A stretch of DNA of 18,431 nt, from positions 1 to 18,431 of the forward strand of contig CAYWKM010000036.1 in assembly GCA_964459165.1 (NCBI GenBank), given 5' to 3'. Position numbers and translations under genes: made by a program. The notes beneath the pieces are model-generated. The model did no database searches. It saw only the letters and a list, made by a program, of their open reading frames with translations, and was not told the origin of the DNA. This DNA is from RGIG4074 sp964459165 (GTDB lineage Bacteria > Bacillota > Clostridia > Christensenellales > Borkfalkiaceae). Shown piece after piece: positions 1 to 6,837 of this stretch (position 1 is its first letter; every line of letters starts with the position of its first letter).

Positions 1-236
1 CGCTTCGTCTACTTTATTATAACACAAACTTTTAAAAAAATCATTCGCATTATGCAAGAAAATTCGCTTTGCGAAAAAATTTTTGTTGCGTTGGCGTCTT
101 TTTTTCTCGCTTGCTTTCCGATCGCCGTCGGTTTGTTCGTTTTTTTCAACTTTGTTCGCCAAAAAACGCGCTTTTCTCCCGATTTTTGACAAACCGAAAG
201 AAAAAAATTTTTTTAAATTTTTTTTGAAATTCTTTT
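1..236. other. AT-rich non-coding left edge
   Basis: No convincing coding region is visible here. The sequence is AT-rich with long T and A runs. It lies between a possible leftward promoter at 16-24 and a strong rightward promoter at 237-265. Confidence 0.5.
16..24 (-). promoter_or_regulatory. Possible extended -10 promoter pointing off the left edge
   Basis: On the minus strand this reads TGTTATAAT, an extended -10 (TGnTATAAT). No good -35 lies 17 bases upstream. If used, it would transcribe a gene beyond the left end of the window. This is a motif match only. Confidence 0.3.
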
Positions 237-265
237 TTGACATTTTCTCCTTCTTATGCTAAGAT
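237..265 (+). promoter_or_regulatory. Sigma-A type promoter, orphan
   Basis: TTGACA at 237-242, a 17-base spacer, and TAAGAT at 260-265 form a near-consensus promoter. The predicted start is near 272. No coding region follows on this strand. The transcript would run through two hairpins toward the 3' end of pckG, so it may drive the small RNA described next. Confidence 0.6.
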
Positions 266-271
266 ATTTTC

Positions 272-386
272 GTAAAGAGGGCAAGGAAAAACCCTTCCTC
301 TTTCATTGCTATCGCTCATCATTTTCCCCCTTATTATAAAAAAGAGCCGTCGGACGAAGATATTTCGTCCGACGGTTCTTTCGTTT
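272..386 (+). ncRNA. Candidate small RNA (promoter to hairpin terminator)
   Basis: A transcript from the 237-265 promoter would contain a first hairpin (AAAGAGG 274-280 with CCTCTTT 297-303, and AAGG 283-286 with CCTT 293-296). It would end at the 18-base-pair stem 341-381. The rightward U-tract after that stem is short and interrupted, so termination in this direction is less certain than leftward. No RNA family is recognised. The call rests only on the order promoter, hairpin, terminator without an ORF. Confidence 0.35.
341..381 (-). terminator. Strong hairpin terminator, likely bidirectional
   Basis: An 18-base-pair stem (341-358 with 364-381, one G-U pair) closes a five-base loop. On the minus strand it runs straight into a T tract at about 335-343, as expected of an intrinsic terminator for leftward transcripts from pckG. 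On the plus strand it could end the candidate small RNA. Confidence 0.7.
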
Positions 387-464
387 GAAAATTTTTCTCA
401 AAATGCGGCTTTCCCCTTTATCCTGCGCAAGGCATAGGGACTGCCGCATTCCTCTTTTGAAACA

Positions 465-510
465 GCCGACCGCTCCCCCCCCTTTTGCTTTCAGGATAGG
501 AGCGGTCGGC
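465..510. repeat. Perfect 12-bp inverted repeat downstream of pckG
   Basis: GCCGACCGCTCC (465-476) and its exact complement at 499-510 are separated by 22 bases. No good T tract follows on either strand. It may be a stabilising structure in the pckG 3' untranslated region; its function is not known. Confidence 0.45.
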
Positions 511-570
511 GTTCTCCCTCCGTCTGTTTTTGCAGGAACGCTTTCCTTTTCCCATCCGTTAAAAAGAACT

Positions 571-596
571 GCGGCGTTCAAACCGTCGAACGCCGC
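571..596 (-). terminator. First intrinsic terminator after pckG
   Basis: GCGGCGTTC (571-579) pairs perfectly with 588-596 around an eight-base loop. On the minus strand it is followed within a few bases by TTCTTTTT. It lies about 70 bases past the pckG stop, so it is the likely main terminator, with 341-381 as backup. Confidence 0.65.
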
Positions 597-667
597 AATC
601 CATAAAGTTTTTCTTCTTTCGCCTTCGGAAAGGCGTTTTTGAAAAAGTTTTTCTTCTTTTTTGTCGC

Positions 668-2470
668 TTACTCCGCGCAATTCGCTTTGAGCGTGGCGAG
701 GCTCTCCCTGATTTCCTTGGGCAATTTGTCTACGCCGTTCTCGACGAAGTTCGCGTCGTAATAGCTTTCGATCTCTTCCGCTTCGGCCGCCCACTTCTTT
801 TTATCGACGTAGAGGAGCTTTTCCAACGTCTCTTCGGTGACGTCCGTTCCTTCGATATTGATATCTTTCGCGTAAGGAACGTAGCCGATAGCGGTTTCCT
901 GAGCGTCGACTTTGCCTTCGCATCTGTCGAGAATCCAATCGAGTACTCTCATATTGTCGCCGAAGCCGGGCCACATGAAGTCGCCCTTTTCATCCTGACG
1001 GAACCAGTTGACGTTAAAGATTTTAGGCTTCTTGTCGTCGGGGATCTTCTTGCCCATTTCGATCCAATGCCGGAAGTAATCCGCCGTGGAATATCCCATG
1101 AAGGGCTTCATCGCCATAGGGTCGTGGCGGAGAACGCCTACCGCGCCGGTCGCCGCCGCGGTCGTCTCGGAAGACATCACGCTTCCTACGAATACGCCGT
1201 GATTCCAATCTCTCGACTGATAAACCAAGGGAGTCGTGGTCGCTCTTCTTCCGCCGAAAATGATGGCGGAAACGGGAACGCCCGTCTTGGAATTAAATTC
1301 GGGACTGATGCAGGGGCAGTTTTCGGCGGGAGCGGTAAATCTGGAATTGGGGTTCGCCGCAGGGTGTTTTTTATCCGCGTTCATATCGGGCGTCCATTCC
1401 TTTCCCGTCCAATCGATGAGAAAATCGGGCGCTTTCTCGGTGAGCTTTTCCCACCAAACGGTATTGTCTGCGGGATTATACGCGACGTTCGTGAAAATCG
1501 TTCCTCTCTTTGTCGCCGCAAGCGCGTTATAGTTCGAATTTTCATTGGTGCCGGGCGCAACGCCGAAGAATCCGTTTTCGGGATTTACGGCGTACAGTCT
1601 GCCGTCCTCGCCCTGACGAATCCAGGCGATGTCGTCGCCAACGGTCGTGATCTCGTAGCCCTTTTCAAGGTAGGATTTCGGAGGAATGAGCATGGCGAGG
1701 TTGGTCTTTCCGCAAGCGGAGGGGAACGCCGCGCACACGTATTTCGTCTCCCGATCCTGAGGTCTCTTGCAGCCGAGGATCAGCATATGCTCCGCCATCC
1801 AGCCTTCTTTTTTGCCGAGATAGGTCGCGATGCGCAGAGCGAAGCACTTCTTGCCGAGAAGAACGTTGCCGCCGTAAGCGGAATTTAAGGAAATAATCGT
1901 ATCGTCTTCGGGGAAGTGCATGATATATCTGTCGTCGGGATTCACGTCGCACTTAGAATGGAATCCCTTGATGAAGTCTCCCTCTTCGCCGAGCGCGTCG
2001 AGACACATGCTGCCCACTCTCGTCATGATCTCCATATTGAGAACGACGTAGATGGAGTCGGTCACCTCGACGCCGATTTTGGAGAAAGGAGAGCCCACGA
2101 CGCCCATGGAATAGGGAATCACGTACATCGTTCTGCCCTTCATTTTGCCCCTTGCGATTTTATCGGTGAGCGCGTACGCTTCCTTGGGATCCTTCCATTT
2201 TACGATGGAATGAGGCATGGCGTCCTCTTCGTTTTTGCAGCAAATAAACGTTCTGTCCTCCACGCGGGCGACGTCGTTGACGGCGGTTCTGTGAAGGTAG
2301 CAGTCGGGGAGAAGCTCTTCGTTGAGCTTAATCATTTCGCCGGTAGACACGGCTTCCGCGCGAAGAGCGTTTCTCTGTTCTTCGCTTCCGTCGATCCAGA
2401 CTACTTTATCGGGCTGAGAAAAAGCCGCGCAGTCTTCCACGAATTGAAGGACCTTTTTGTTGTTTGTCAT
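668..2470 (-). CDS. pckG: Phosphoenolpyruvate carboxykinase (GTP)
   Basis: Cytosolic enzyme interconverting oxaloacetate + GTP and PEP + CO2 + GDP, linking the C4-acid pool to glycolysis and gluconeogenesis. The 600-residue length fits the GTP family and is longer than the ATP family. Visible marks are the substrate region with YSMGVVGSP (about 120-128), the P-loop with the family's reactive cysteine in FPSACGKTN (249-257), the metal/nucleotide motif VGDDIAW (277-283), and FGGRRATTTP in the C-terminal half. I chose the ATG at 2470: AAGGAG sits about 8 bases upstream, and the protein then begins MTNNKKVLQF as the family does. The reading frame stays open a further 65 codons upstream, but that stretch is leader RNA with no family similarity. 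In B. subtilis the enzyme is the unrelated-length ATP type, so the GTP form is a lineage marker. It is transcribed alone from a promoter at about 2619-2647. Confidence 0.96.
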   Translation of the reverse strand: MTNNKKVLQFVEDCAAFSQPDKVVWIDGSEEQRNALRAEAVSTGEMIKLNEELLPDCYLHRTAVNDVARVEDRTFICCKNEEDAMPHSIVKWKDPKEAYALTDKIARGKMKGRTMYVIPYSMGVVGSPFSKIGVEVTDSIYVVLNMEIMTRVGSMCLDALGEEGDFIKGFHSKCDVNPDDRYIMHFPEDDTIISLNSAYGGNVLLGKKCFALRIATYLGKKEGWMAEHMLILGCKRPQDRETKYVCAAFPSACGKTNLAMLIPPKSYLEKGYEITTVGDDIAWIRQGEDGRLYAVNPENGFFGVAPGTNENSNYNALAATKRGTIFTNVAYNPADNTVWWEKLTEKAPDFLIDWTGKEWTPDMNADKKHPAANPNSRFTAPAENCPCISPEFNSKTGVPVSAIIFGGRRATTTPLVYQSRDWNHGVFVGSVMSSETTAAATGAVGVLRHDPMAMKPFMGYSTADYFRHWIEMGKKIPDDKKPKIFNVNWFRQDEKGDFMWPGFGDNMRVLDWILDRCEGKVDAQETAIGYVPYAKDINIEGTDVTEETLEKLLYVDKKKWAAEAEEIESYYDANFVENGVDKLPKEIRESLATLKANCAE

Positions 2471-2542
2471 AATTATAATCTCCTTGTTTTTTTTGCGAAC
2501 GGGTTTTTCTTCCTTTCCTGTTAAAGCATAAAGCTGCAATAG

Positions 2543-2578
2543 GCGGACCTCGTAAGGATTTCTCCGCGCTTCGTCCGC
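2543..2578 (-). promoter_or_regulatory. Structured region in pckG leader RNA
   Basis: In the 140-base leader, GCGGAC and GTCCGC (2543-2548 with 2573-2578) can close a stem around an inner GGA/TCC hairpin (2556-2565). It resembles no riboswitch I know. It could be a stabiliser or regulatory fold, or simply chance pairing. Confidence 0.3.
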
Positions 2579-2618
2579 GCCATTAAAGAAGTACGAAACC
2601 CCTTTTTCTTCCGATTCT

Positions 2619-2647
2619 ATCTTATCACAAACGAAAAGAAAAGTAAA
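2619..2647 (-). promoter_or_regulatory. Probable pckG promoter
   Basis: On the minus strand, TTTACT (2647-2642), a 17-base spacer and TAAGAT (2624-2619) preceded by TGA form an extended -10 promoter. Transcription would begin near 2612, giving a leader of about 140 bases before the pckG start. Confidence 0.55.
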
Positions 2648-2747
2648 ATAAAAAAATCCTCTCATTTCCTTTCGTTTTATTTATATGTAAACCTTTTTAT
2701 CGATTTTTAACGATCGATCGGAAAAATTTTTTCTTTTTTCACAAAAT

Positions 2748-3758
2748 TCACTCTTCGTACACCTTGGCGTACCCGCCCGTATCCGCATCGCGGAAAATCA
2801 CGTAATATCCTCTCTTTTCGTCTCTGAAAAAGGTAACGGGAACGAAGCAGGCTTTTTCCTTCACGTCGTCGGGAACCCTTCCGTCGTCGAACGCCGCGTA
2901 GCACACGTAGCGAACGACCATGCGTTCGTGAATGATTCCCACCAAATTTCCCTTATCTTCCCCTTCTTGCAGGCGAATCCACAGGGAATTGGGAAAGATT
3001 CGTCTCAAAGATTCGTCGACCGGATTTTCCTTGAAAATTTCGTCCAGCTCGCTCCTGACCGAGCGGTAATAGGTGTCTCCCCCGCAAACGCGAAAGGCTC
3101 TCAAAATACTGTCCGATTCCAAATTTTCCTTTTCCTGTCCGTCGGAGGAAAAAGCGTAATAATTTTCGTCGGCTACCTTCTCGTCGTTGTAAACCGACGG
3201 TTGCGAAAAAGAATTTTTTTTCTCCCCCTCTTCTCTTTTATTTTCCGCAACGGATTGCTTTTTATTCTCCTCCCTCGGAGAAGAACGGGGCGGCTCTCTC
3301 TCGTTGAAGAGTTCCTCTTTTCCTTTTTGCCCCTCCTCCCGATATTTTTTTCCTCCCTCGAAGGAATTTTTTATTTTGATATCGAATAAGCGGAGGAGCA
3401 GACTTCCGATATCGTAAACGTGCTCGCCGTTCACGCCGTAGGCGACGGCGCAGTAATCGGAAGGATCGACGTAGCAGATGACGGCGAGGAATCCGGAGGA
3501 GATATCCGCTTCCGTCGAAGAGGAGAACTTTCCTCCCTCCGTCTGCAAGGGAAAGGAAACCGTGCGCCCCGCTCTGTCGCTGACGACGCAACAGTAATTT
3601 CCCTCGATCAAAGGCGCGAAATCGATGAGGGAGACCTCGCACTTTAAAAGATTGCCGTATTGCTCGGCTTTGACGAGTCCGCCGAGCGCGTTGCCGTCGG
3701 CGGAATAACCGCTCTTCATCTGTTTGAGAATGCACATCTTTTTTACAAAACCTTTCAT
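2748..3758 (-). CDS. Uncharacterised two-domain protein with charged linker
   Basis: I do not recognise a named family. The 336-residue protein has an N-terminal region (about 8-125) that looks beta-rich with several cysteines. A low-complexity linker of Lys, Glu, Arg and Ser follows (about 131-205). The C-terminal region (about 222-336) is rich in aromatics: YYRSVRSELDEIF, then FPNSLWIRL and a run of beta-like segments. From memory, similar C-terminal segments recur in unnamed proteins of uncultured Clostridia. There is no signal peptide or membrane segment, so a cytosolic protein is likely. The start at 3758 is supported by AAGAGG a few bases upstream. It is followed at 277 bases by pckG, which has its own promoter, so it is probably a single-gene unit. 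Function unknown; a scaffold or binding role is only a guess from the architecture. Confidence 0.8.
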   Translation of the reverse strand: MKGFVKKMCILKQMKSGYSADGNALGGLVKAEQYGNLLKCEVSLIDFAPLIEGNYCCVVSDRAGRTVSFPLQTEGGKFSSSTEADISSGFLAVICYVDPSDYCAVAYGVNGEHVYDIGSLLLRLFDIKIKNSFEGGKKYREEGQKGKEELFNEREPPRSSPREENKKQSVAENKREEGEKKNSFSQPSVYNDEKVADENYYAFSSDGQEKENLESDSILRAFRVCGGDTYYRSVRSELDEIFKENPVDESLRRIFPNSLWIRLQEGEDKGNLVGIIHERMVVRYVCYAAFDDGRVPDDVKEKACFVPVTFFRDEKRGYYVIFRDADTGGYAKVYEE

Positions 3759-3959
3759 AATAACCTCTTGCGAGCATTATAAAGGAATTTTATCCTGTTA
3801 TTTTATAAATTTTTGTAGATTCCTCGTAAATTTTCGGTTATCCGCCCTCCGTAAACCCTTCGTCGATAAACGGGAAGCTCGCGCCTTCCTCTTTTTTTTG
3901 CCGATCGACCCGCGAAAAGCTCTTTCTTCCCCTCCTTTTAAAAATTATTTATTCACATT

Positions 3960-3980
3960 TTGTCAACAAACGGTTGACAA
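3960..3980. promoter_or_regulatory. Operator-like inverted repeat TTGTCAAC-N5-GTTGACAA
   Basis: Perfect 8-base arms are separated by five bases, and each arm contains a TTGACA-like hexamer. It lies about 200 bases upstream of the 336-residue protein gene. The shape is typical of a dimeric repressor site, but no regulator is identified, and no matching -10 was found at standard spacing on either strand. Confidence 0.3.
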
Positions 3981-4068
3981 CCGACAAATTTTTTTCTGAA
4001 TTTTTTTTCGAACGCAACGCTTTCCCTTAAAAGACCTTCAAAAGGATTTTGCTCGTAAAAAATATAAA

Positions 4069-4102
4069 AAAGAATCCGTTTCCCGCAAGAAACGGATTCT
4101 TT
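4069..4102 (-). terminator. Intrinsic terminator of the flotillin gene
   Basis: A perfect 14-base-pair stem (4069-4082 with 4089-4102) has a six-base loop. On the minus strand it is followed by a long T-rich tract (down to about 4055). It begins 14 bases after the flotillin stop codon. Confidence 0.85.
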
Positions 4103-4115
4103 CCCTTTTTTTCTT

Positions 4116-5540
4116 TTATTCCGTTTTTTCCTCTTCCGCGCCGCTCTCCTCTTCCTCTTTCACGGGAGAGACGACCTTGGGAAGCGTCATGCCGGCCATA
4201 TTGAAGATTTCCTCCAAGGGGGGAAGGCTCTTCAACATACCGCTCAGAAAATCCGCCGTGGCGGTCTTTCCGTTCTTGTCTTTGCCGGAACCGCCGTCCC
4301 ATACGGTGACCTTGTCGATCTTTACGCCGCTGATCGCCTTGACCTGCTCGGCTACGAGCGTTTCGATCTTATCGGCGATGAGCAATCTGACGGCTTCGTC
4401 CGCAGAGCCTGCGGCTTTGACGAGTTCGTCCATTCCTTCCGCCTGCTTGGCGAGTTTCTCCTTCGTTCCTCTCGCTTCCGCTTCCATTTTTGCGTAAATC
4501 GCGTCCGCTTCCCCCTTCGCCTTTCTTCTGATTTGTTCGGCGACGGCTTCCGCCTCGATCTCCGCTTTTCTCTTTTCGATTTCGGCGGACACGATGATAT
4601 CCGCTTCCTTCGTCGCCTTTTCCTTTTCCGCTCTCACGATTTCTGCCTGCTTCTGCGCCTTATAGGATTCTTCGAGAGCCTTCGCCTCCTGAACCTTTTC
4701 CGCCGTGACGGCAATTTTCAGGGATTCCGCCTGCTTTTCTCTTAAAATCGCCTTGGATTGCGCGATTTCCGCCTGCGATTTCGTCTCGCCCGCGATGGCG
4801 GAGGACTCCGCCTCCGCGACGGAAATTCTTTCCTGCATCTTTGCGTTCGCCTGACCGATGGAACCCTTTCTGTCCTCTTCGGCGACGGAGATGCGGGCGT
4901 CGTTAATCGCCTTTGCCGCCGCTTCTTTGCCGAGGGCGATGATATAGCCGGATTCGTCGGAAATATCGGTCACGTTTACGTTGATGAGGCGAAGACCCAC
5001 TTTTTTAAGCTCCCCTTCCACGTTGCGCGAGATCGCGTCGAGAAATTTATCGCGATCGGTGTTGATTTCTTCGATGTTCATCGTAGCGATGACTAAACGC
5101 AGCTGACCGAAGATGATGTCCTTCGCGAGGTCGCTGATCTGAGGAAGCGTGAGCCCCAACAATCTCTCCGCAGCGTTCTGCATAATCGCGGGATCGGTGG
5201 AAATGCCTACCGTGAAAATGGAAGGAACGTCGATACGAATATTTTGCTTGGAGAGCGCGCTCTTTAAATCCACGCTGATGGAGAGCGGCGTCAGATCGAG
5301 AAAGGTATATCTCTGAATGAAAGGCTTTATGAAAGCCGCTCCCCCGTGAATGCACTTTGCGGAACGGAAGGTTCCGTCGCTATTGGGCTTAATCTTCCCG
5401 TAGATGACCATGATTTTGTCGGAGGGACACGTTTTATAGCGCGTAGCCACCACGAGCAAAAACATCACTAAGATGAGTACGATCACCACGATGAGTACGG
5501 TTACGATCGTCTGCGTAGCAGACATCAACATTGACGTCAT
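4116..5540 (-). CDS. floT: Flotillin-like SPFH-domain protein (FloT/YuaG type)
   Basis: Membrane-anchored scaffold that oligomerises in the inner leaflet and organises ordered microdomains. The 474 residues show one N-terminal membrane segment (about 11-33), the SPFH domain (about 35-215, beginning CPSDKIMVIYGKI), a long Ala/Glu/Lys coiled-coil rod with the flotillin AEAES and AEIEAEAVAEQ repeats (about 215-390), and a C-terminal oligomerisation tail ending in an acidic run. B. subtilis FloT is about 509 residues. The start is set by AAGGAG 9 bases upstream. The NfeD partner lies directly upstream in the same direction, matching the yuaF-yuaG arrangement of Bacillus. The spacing between the two is interrupted by the N placeholder, so it is not certain from the sequence. 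A terminator follows closely, so this is the last gene of the unit. Confidence 0.93.
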   Translation of the reverse strand: MTSMLMSATQTIVTVLIVVIVLILVMFLLVVATRYKTCPSDKIMVIYGKIKPNSDGTFRSAKCIHGGAAFIKPFIQRYTFLDLTPLSISVDLKSALSKQNIRIDVPSIFTVGISTDPAIMQNAAERLLGLTLPQISDLAKDIIFGQLRLVIATMNIEEINTDRDKFLDAISRNVEGELKKVGLRLINVNVTDISDESGYIIALGKEAAAKAINDARISVAEEDRKGSIGQANAKMQERISVAEAESSAIAGETKSQAEIAQSKAILREKQAESLKIAVTAEKVQEAKALEESYKAQKQAEIVRAEKEKATKEADIIVSAEIEKRKAEIEAEAVAEQIRRKAKGEADAIYAKMEAEARGTKEKLAKQAEGMDELVKAAGSADEAVRLLIADKIETLVAEQVKAISGVKIDKVTVWDGGSGKDKNGKTATADFLSGMLKSLPPLEEIFNMAGMTLPKVVSPVKEEEESGAEEEKTE

Positions 5541-5579
5541 TGTTTCTACTCCTTACAATAATTTCTTTTATAATGATTT

Positions 5580-5679
5580 NNNNNNNNNNNNNNNNNNNNN
5601 NNNNNNNNNNNNNNNNNNNNNNNNNNNNNNNNNNNNNNNNNNNNNNNNNNNNNNNNNNNNNNNNNNNNNNNNNNNNNNN
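5580..5679. other. Scaffold gap of 100 N, probably spurious
   Basis: Exactly 100 N separate the flotillin start from the NfeD stop. The 14 bases before the gap (5566-5579, TTTTATAATGATTT) are repeated exactly after it (5680-5693). The two contig ends therefore probably overlap, and the true intergenic distance would be about 38 bases. Confidence 0.9.
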
Positions 5680-5691
5680 TTTTATAATGAT

Positions 5692-6309
5692 TTATTCGAC
5701 AGGGCCTTCCCCTGTTTCTTTTTTTCTCTTCTTCACGACGGCGGTTTCGCTCTCTATGCGTTCGATGACGACGGTTTCCCCGTAGAGAAGATCTTCCTTT
5801 TCGTCCGTCACCGCGTCGAGCTCCATATATCTGCCCTGCGCGGTAAGAGTGACCTTTCCTCTGCCCGTGCGCTCGCGACGAATCGATACATAGACGGACG
5901 CTTCCTTCCCCTCTAATTTTTCCATATCGACGTTTCCGCTGCATTGAAGCTTTAAAATCGCTCGCATGATAAGAGCGACGAGCAGCATAGCGGCGGCTCC
6001 CGCTGCGACGGACAGAGCGATTCCCACTCCTTTATGGGAGGGAATTCCTTCGAAGAGGGCGAGTCCCGTCCATCCCCCTACGGCAAAAAACGCCGTGATT
6101 CCCTTTACCGTAAAGAGAGAAAGCCCGTTATCGCCTATGCTCCCGCTTATTTCGTCGCTGTCGGCGATTCCGTCGCCGTCGACGTCCGAAACGCCCGCAA
6201 AGGAACAGATCATGACGATAATTTGAACGATGAGAAACACCGTGGCTACGACGGCAAGGTAAAAATATACCAATTCCAACGTACCGAGACTTTGATACCA
6301 CTCTTTCAT
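5692..6309 (-). CDS. yuaF: NfeD-family membrane protein (YuaF-like), flotillin partner
   Basis: A 205-residue membrane protein with predicted membrane segments at about 13-37, 66-85 and 92-117. A C-terminal OB-fold-like domain follows (about 123-194, ending in a basic KKRKK stretch). This is the layout of short NfeD proteins that sit beside flotillins and are thought to modulate microdomains or membrane fluidity. Between the first two membrane segments is an acidic loop, DVDGDGIADSDE (42-53), that fits the 12-residue EF-hand calcium-loop pattern. The start at 6309 has AAGGAG about 8 bases upstream. The stop codon lies just inside the right flank of the N gap, so the 3' end is complete. The gene follows the SLOG gene by 75 bases in the same direction; no clear terminator or promoter is seen between them. 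The symbol follows the B. subtilis homologue. Confidence 0.88.
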   Translation of the reverse strand: MKEWYQSLGTLELVYFYLAVVATVFLIVQIIVMICSFAGVSDVDGDGIADSDEISGSIGDNGLSLFTVKGITAFFAVGGWTGLALFEGIPSHKGVGIALSVAAGAAAMLLVALIMRAILKLQCSGNVDMEKLEGKEASVYVSIRRERTGRGKVTLTAQGRYMELDAVTDEKEDLLYGETVVIERIESETAVVKKRKKETGEGPVE

Positions 6310-6384
6310 TGTCTTCTCCTTCTTTTAGATAATTTTTTATCAATTATTTCATAAACAACTTTCTTCTTTTTTAAACGCTGTTTC

Positions 6385-6837
6385 TTATAAAAGAAATTTT
6401 ATTTTTTTCCCTTTATTTTTCGCGTAGTTTACGGTATATCCGGTTCCGCTCTTATAATTGTTGATATAAGCGAGAACGACGTCGGCTCGATCGACCATAT
6501 ACCGATCTCTCTCCTGCATACAGCCGATCACGTACCTGTCATGCAAAATAATTTTCTTATCGCAAGCTTCGCACATTTTCTCATAAAGAATTTTATCCTC
6601 GAAAGAAAATCCTTTTTCCTGCCCCTGACAGGGAATACAAGCCACGATCTGAAAGGAGAATTCTTTCCTGAAAGAATTCAATATCTCGCAGCAGAGGAGA
6701 TCAAACCCGTATGCCATGCCGCAATAAAAGATCTCGCAACCCTGTTCGAGAAGTTCCTTTATCGCCTTTCTCAATGTTTCCTTCTCAAAGTCCTCGGATA
6801 TTTTCCGATGACCGGTAAAAGCGCACGATAAACTCAT
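6385..6837 (-). CDS. SLOG-fold protein, DUF1273/YpsA-like
   Basis: A small (150-residue) Rossmann-like protein of the SLOG superfamily, which also includes DprA and LOG-type enzymes. The motifs are an N-terminal FTGHRK (7-12), GMAYGFD (40-46, the GxAxGxD nucleotide-binding turn), ERDRYMVDRAD (109-119), and a C-terminal SGTGYTVNYAK (130-140). These fit the DUF1273 subgroup, proposed to bind nucleotides or NAD-like ligands; no reaction is established for this subgroup. It starts inside the end of rsmG by a 4-base ATGA overlap, so the two are translationally coupled. The next gene in the same direction is the NfeD/flotillin pair. The link of a nucleotide-sensing fold to rRNA methylation or membrane microdomains is unproven. 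Confidence 0.85.
   Translation of the reverse strand: MSLSCAFTGHRKISEDFEKETLRKAIKELLEQGCEIFYCGMAYGFDLLCCEILNSFRKEFSFQIVACIPCQGQEKGFSFEDKILYEKMCEACDKKIILHDRYVIGCMQERDRYMVDRADVVLAYINNYKSGTGYTVNYAKNKGKKIKFLL

Larger units (their letters stand above)
3759..4115. other. Intergenic region between flotillin gene and the 336-residue protein
   Basis: No gene is seen in these 357 bases. The region holds the flotillin terminator (4069-4102), a perfect spaced inverted repeat (3960-3980), and a TATAAT on the minus strand at 3776-3781 without a matching -35. That TATAAT may belong to the promoter of the downstream gene. The rest is AT-rich. Confidence 0.6.

Noticed and set aside
385..642. 85-codon frame on the plus strand
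   Set aside because: TTG start without ribosome site; it runs through inverted repeats and looks like the complement of untranslated RNA.
309..794. 161-codon open frame on the minus strand downstream of and overlapping pckG
   Set aside because: It overlaps the end of pckG in another frame, spans the terminator hairpins, is very Arg-rich and has no ribosome site.
1067..1888. 273-codon frame opposite pckG
   Set aside because: Antisense shadow of a well-supported gene; the composition is that of a GC-rich complementary strand, with no recognisable domain.
2471..2665. 65-codon N-terminal extension of PEP carboxykinase
   Set aside because: The family start matches the ATG at 2470, which has AAGGAG; the extension overlaps the predicted promoter and leader RNA.
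3873..3899. Short stem GGAAG/CTTCC followed by eight T on the plus strand
   Set aside because: Only five base pairs and no plus-strand gene upstream to terminate.
5473..5944. Frames running through the N gap
   Set aside because: Artefacts of translating N; they join unrelated flanks and oppose the flotillin and NfeD genes.
6327..6341. GATAATTTTTTATC before nfeD, matching the hairpin at 12423-12436
   Set aside because: A 14-base AT-only near-palindrome shared twice in an AT-rich genome is plausibly chance.
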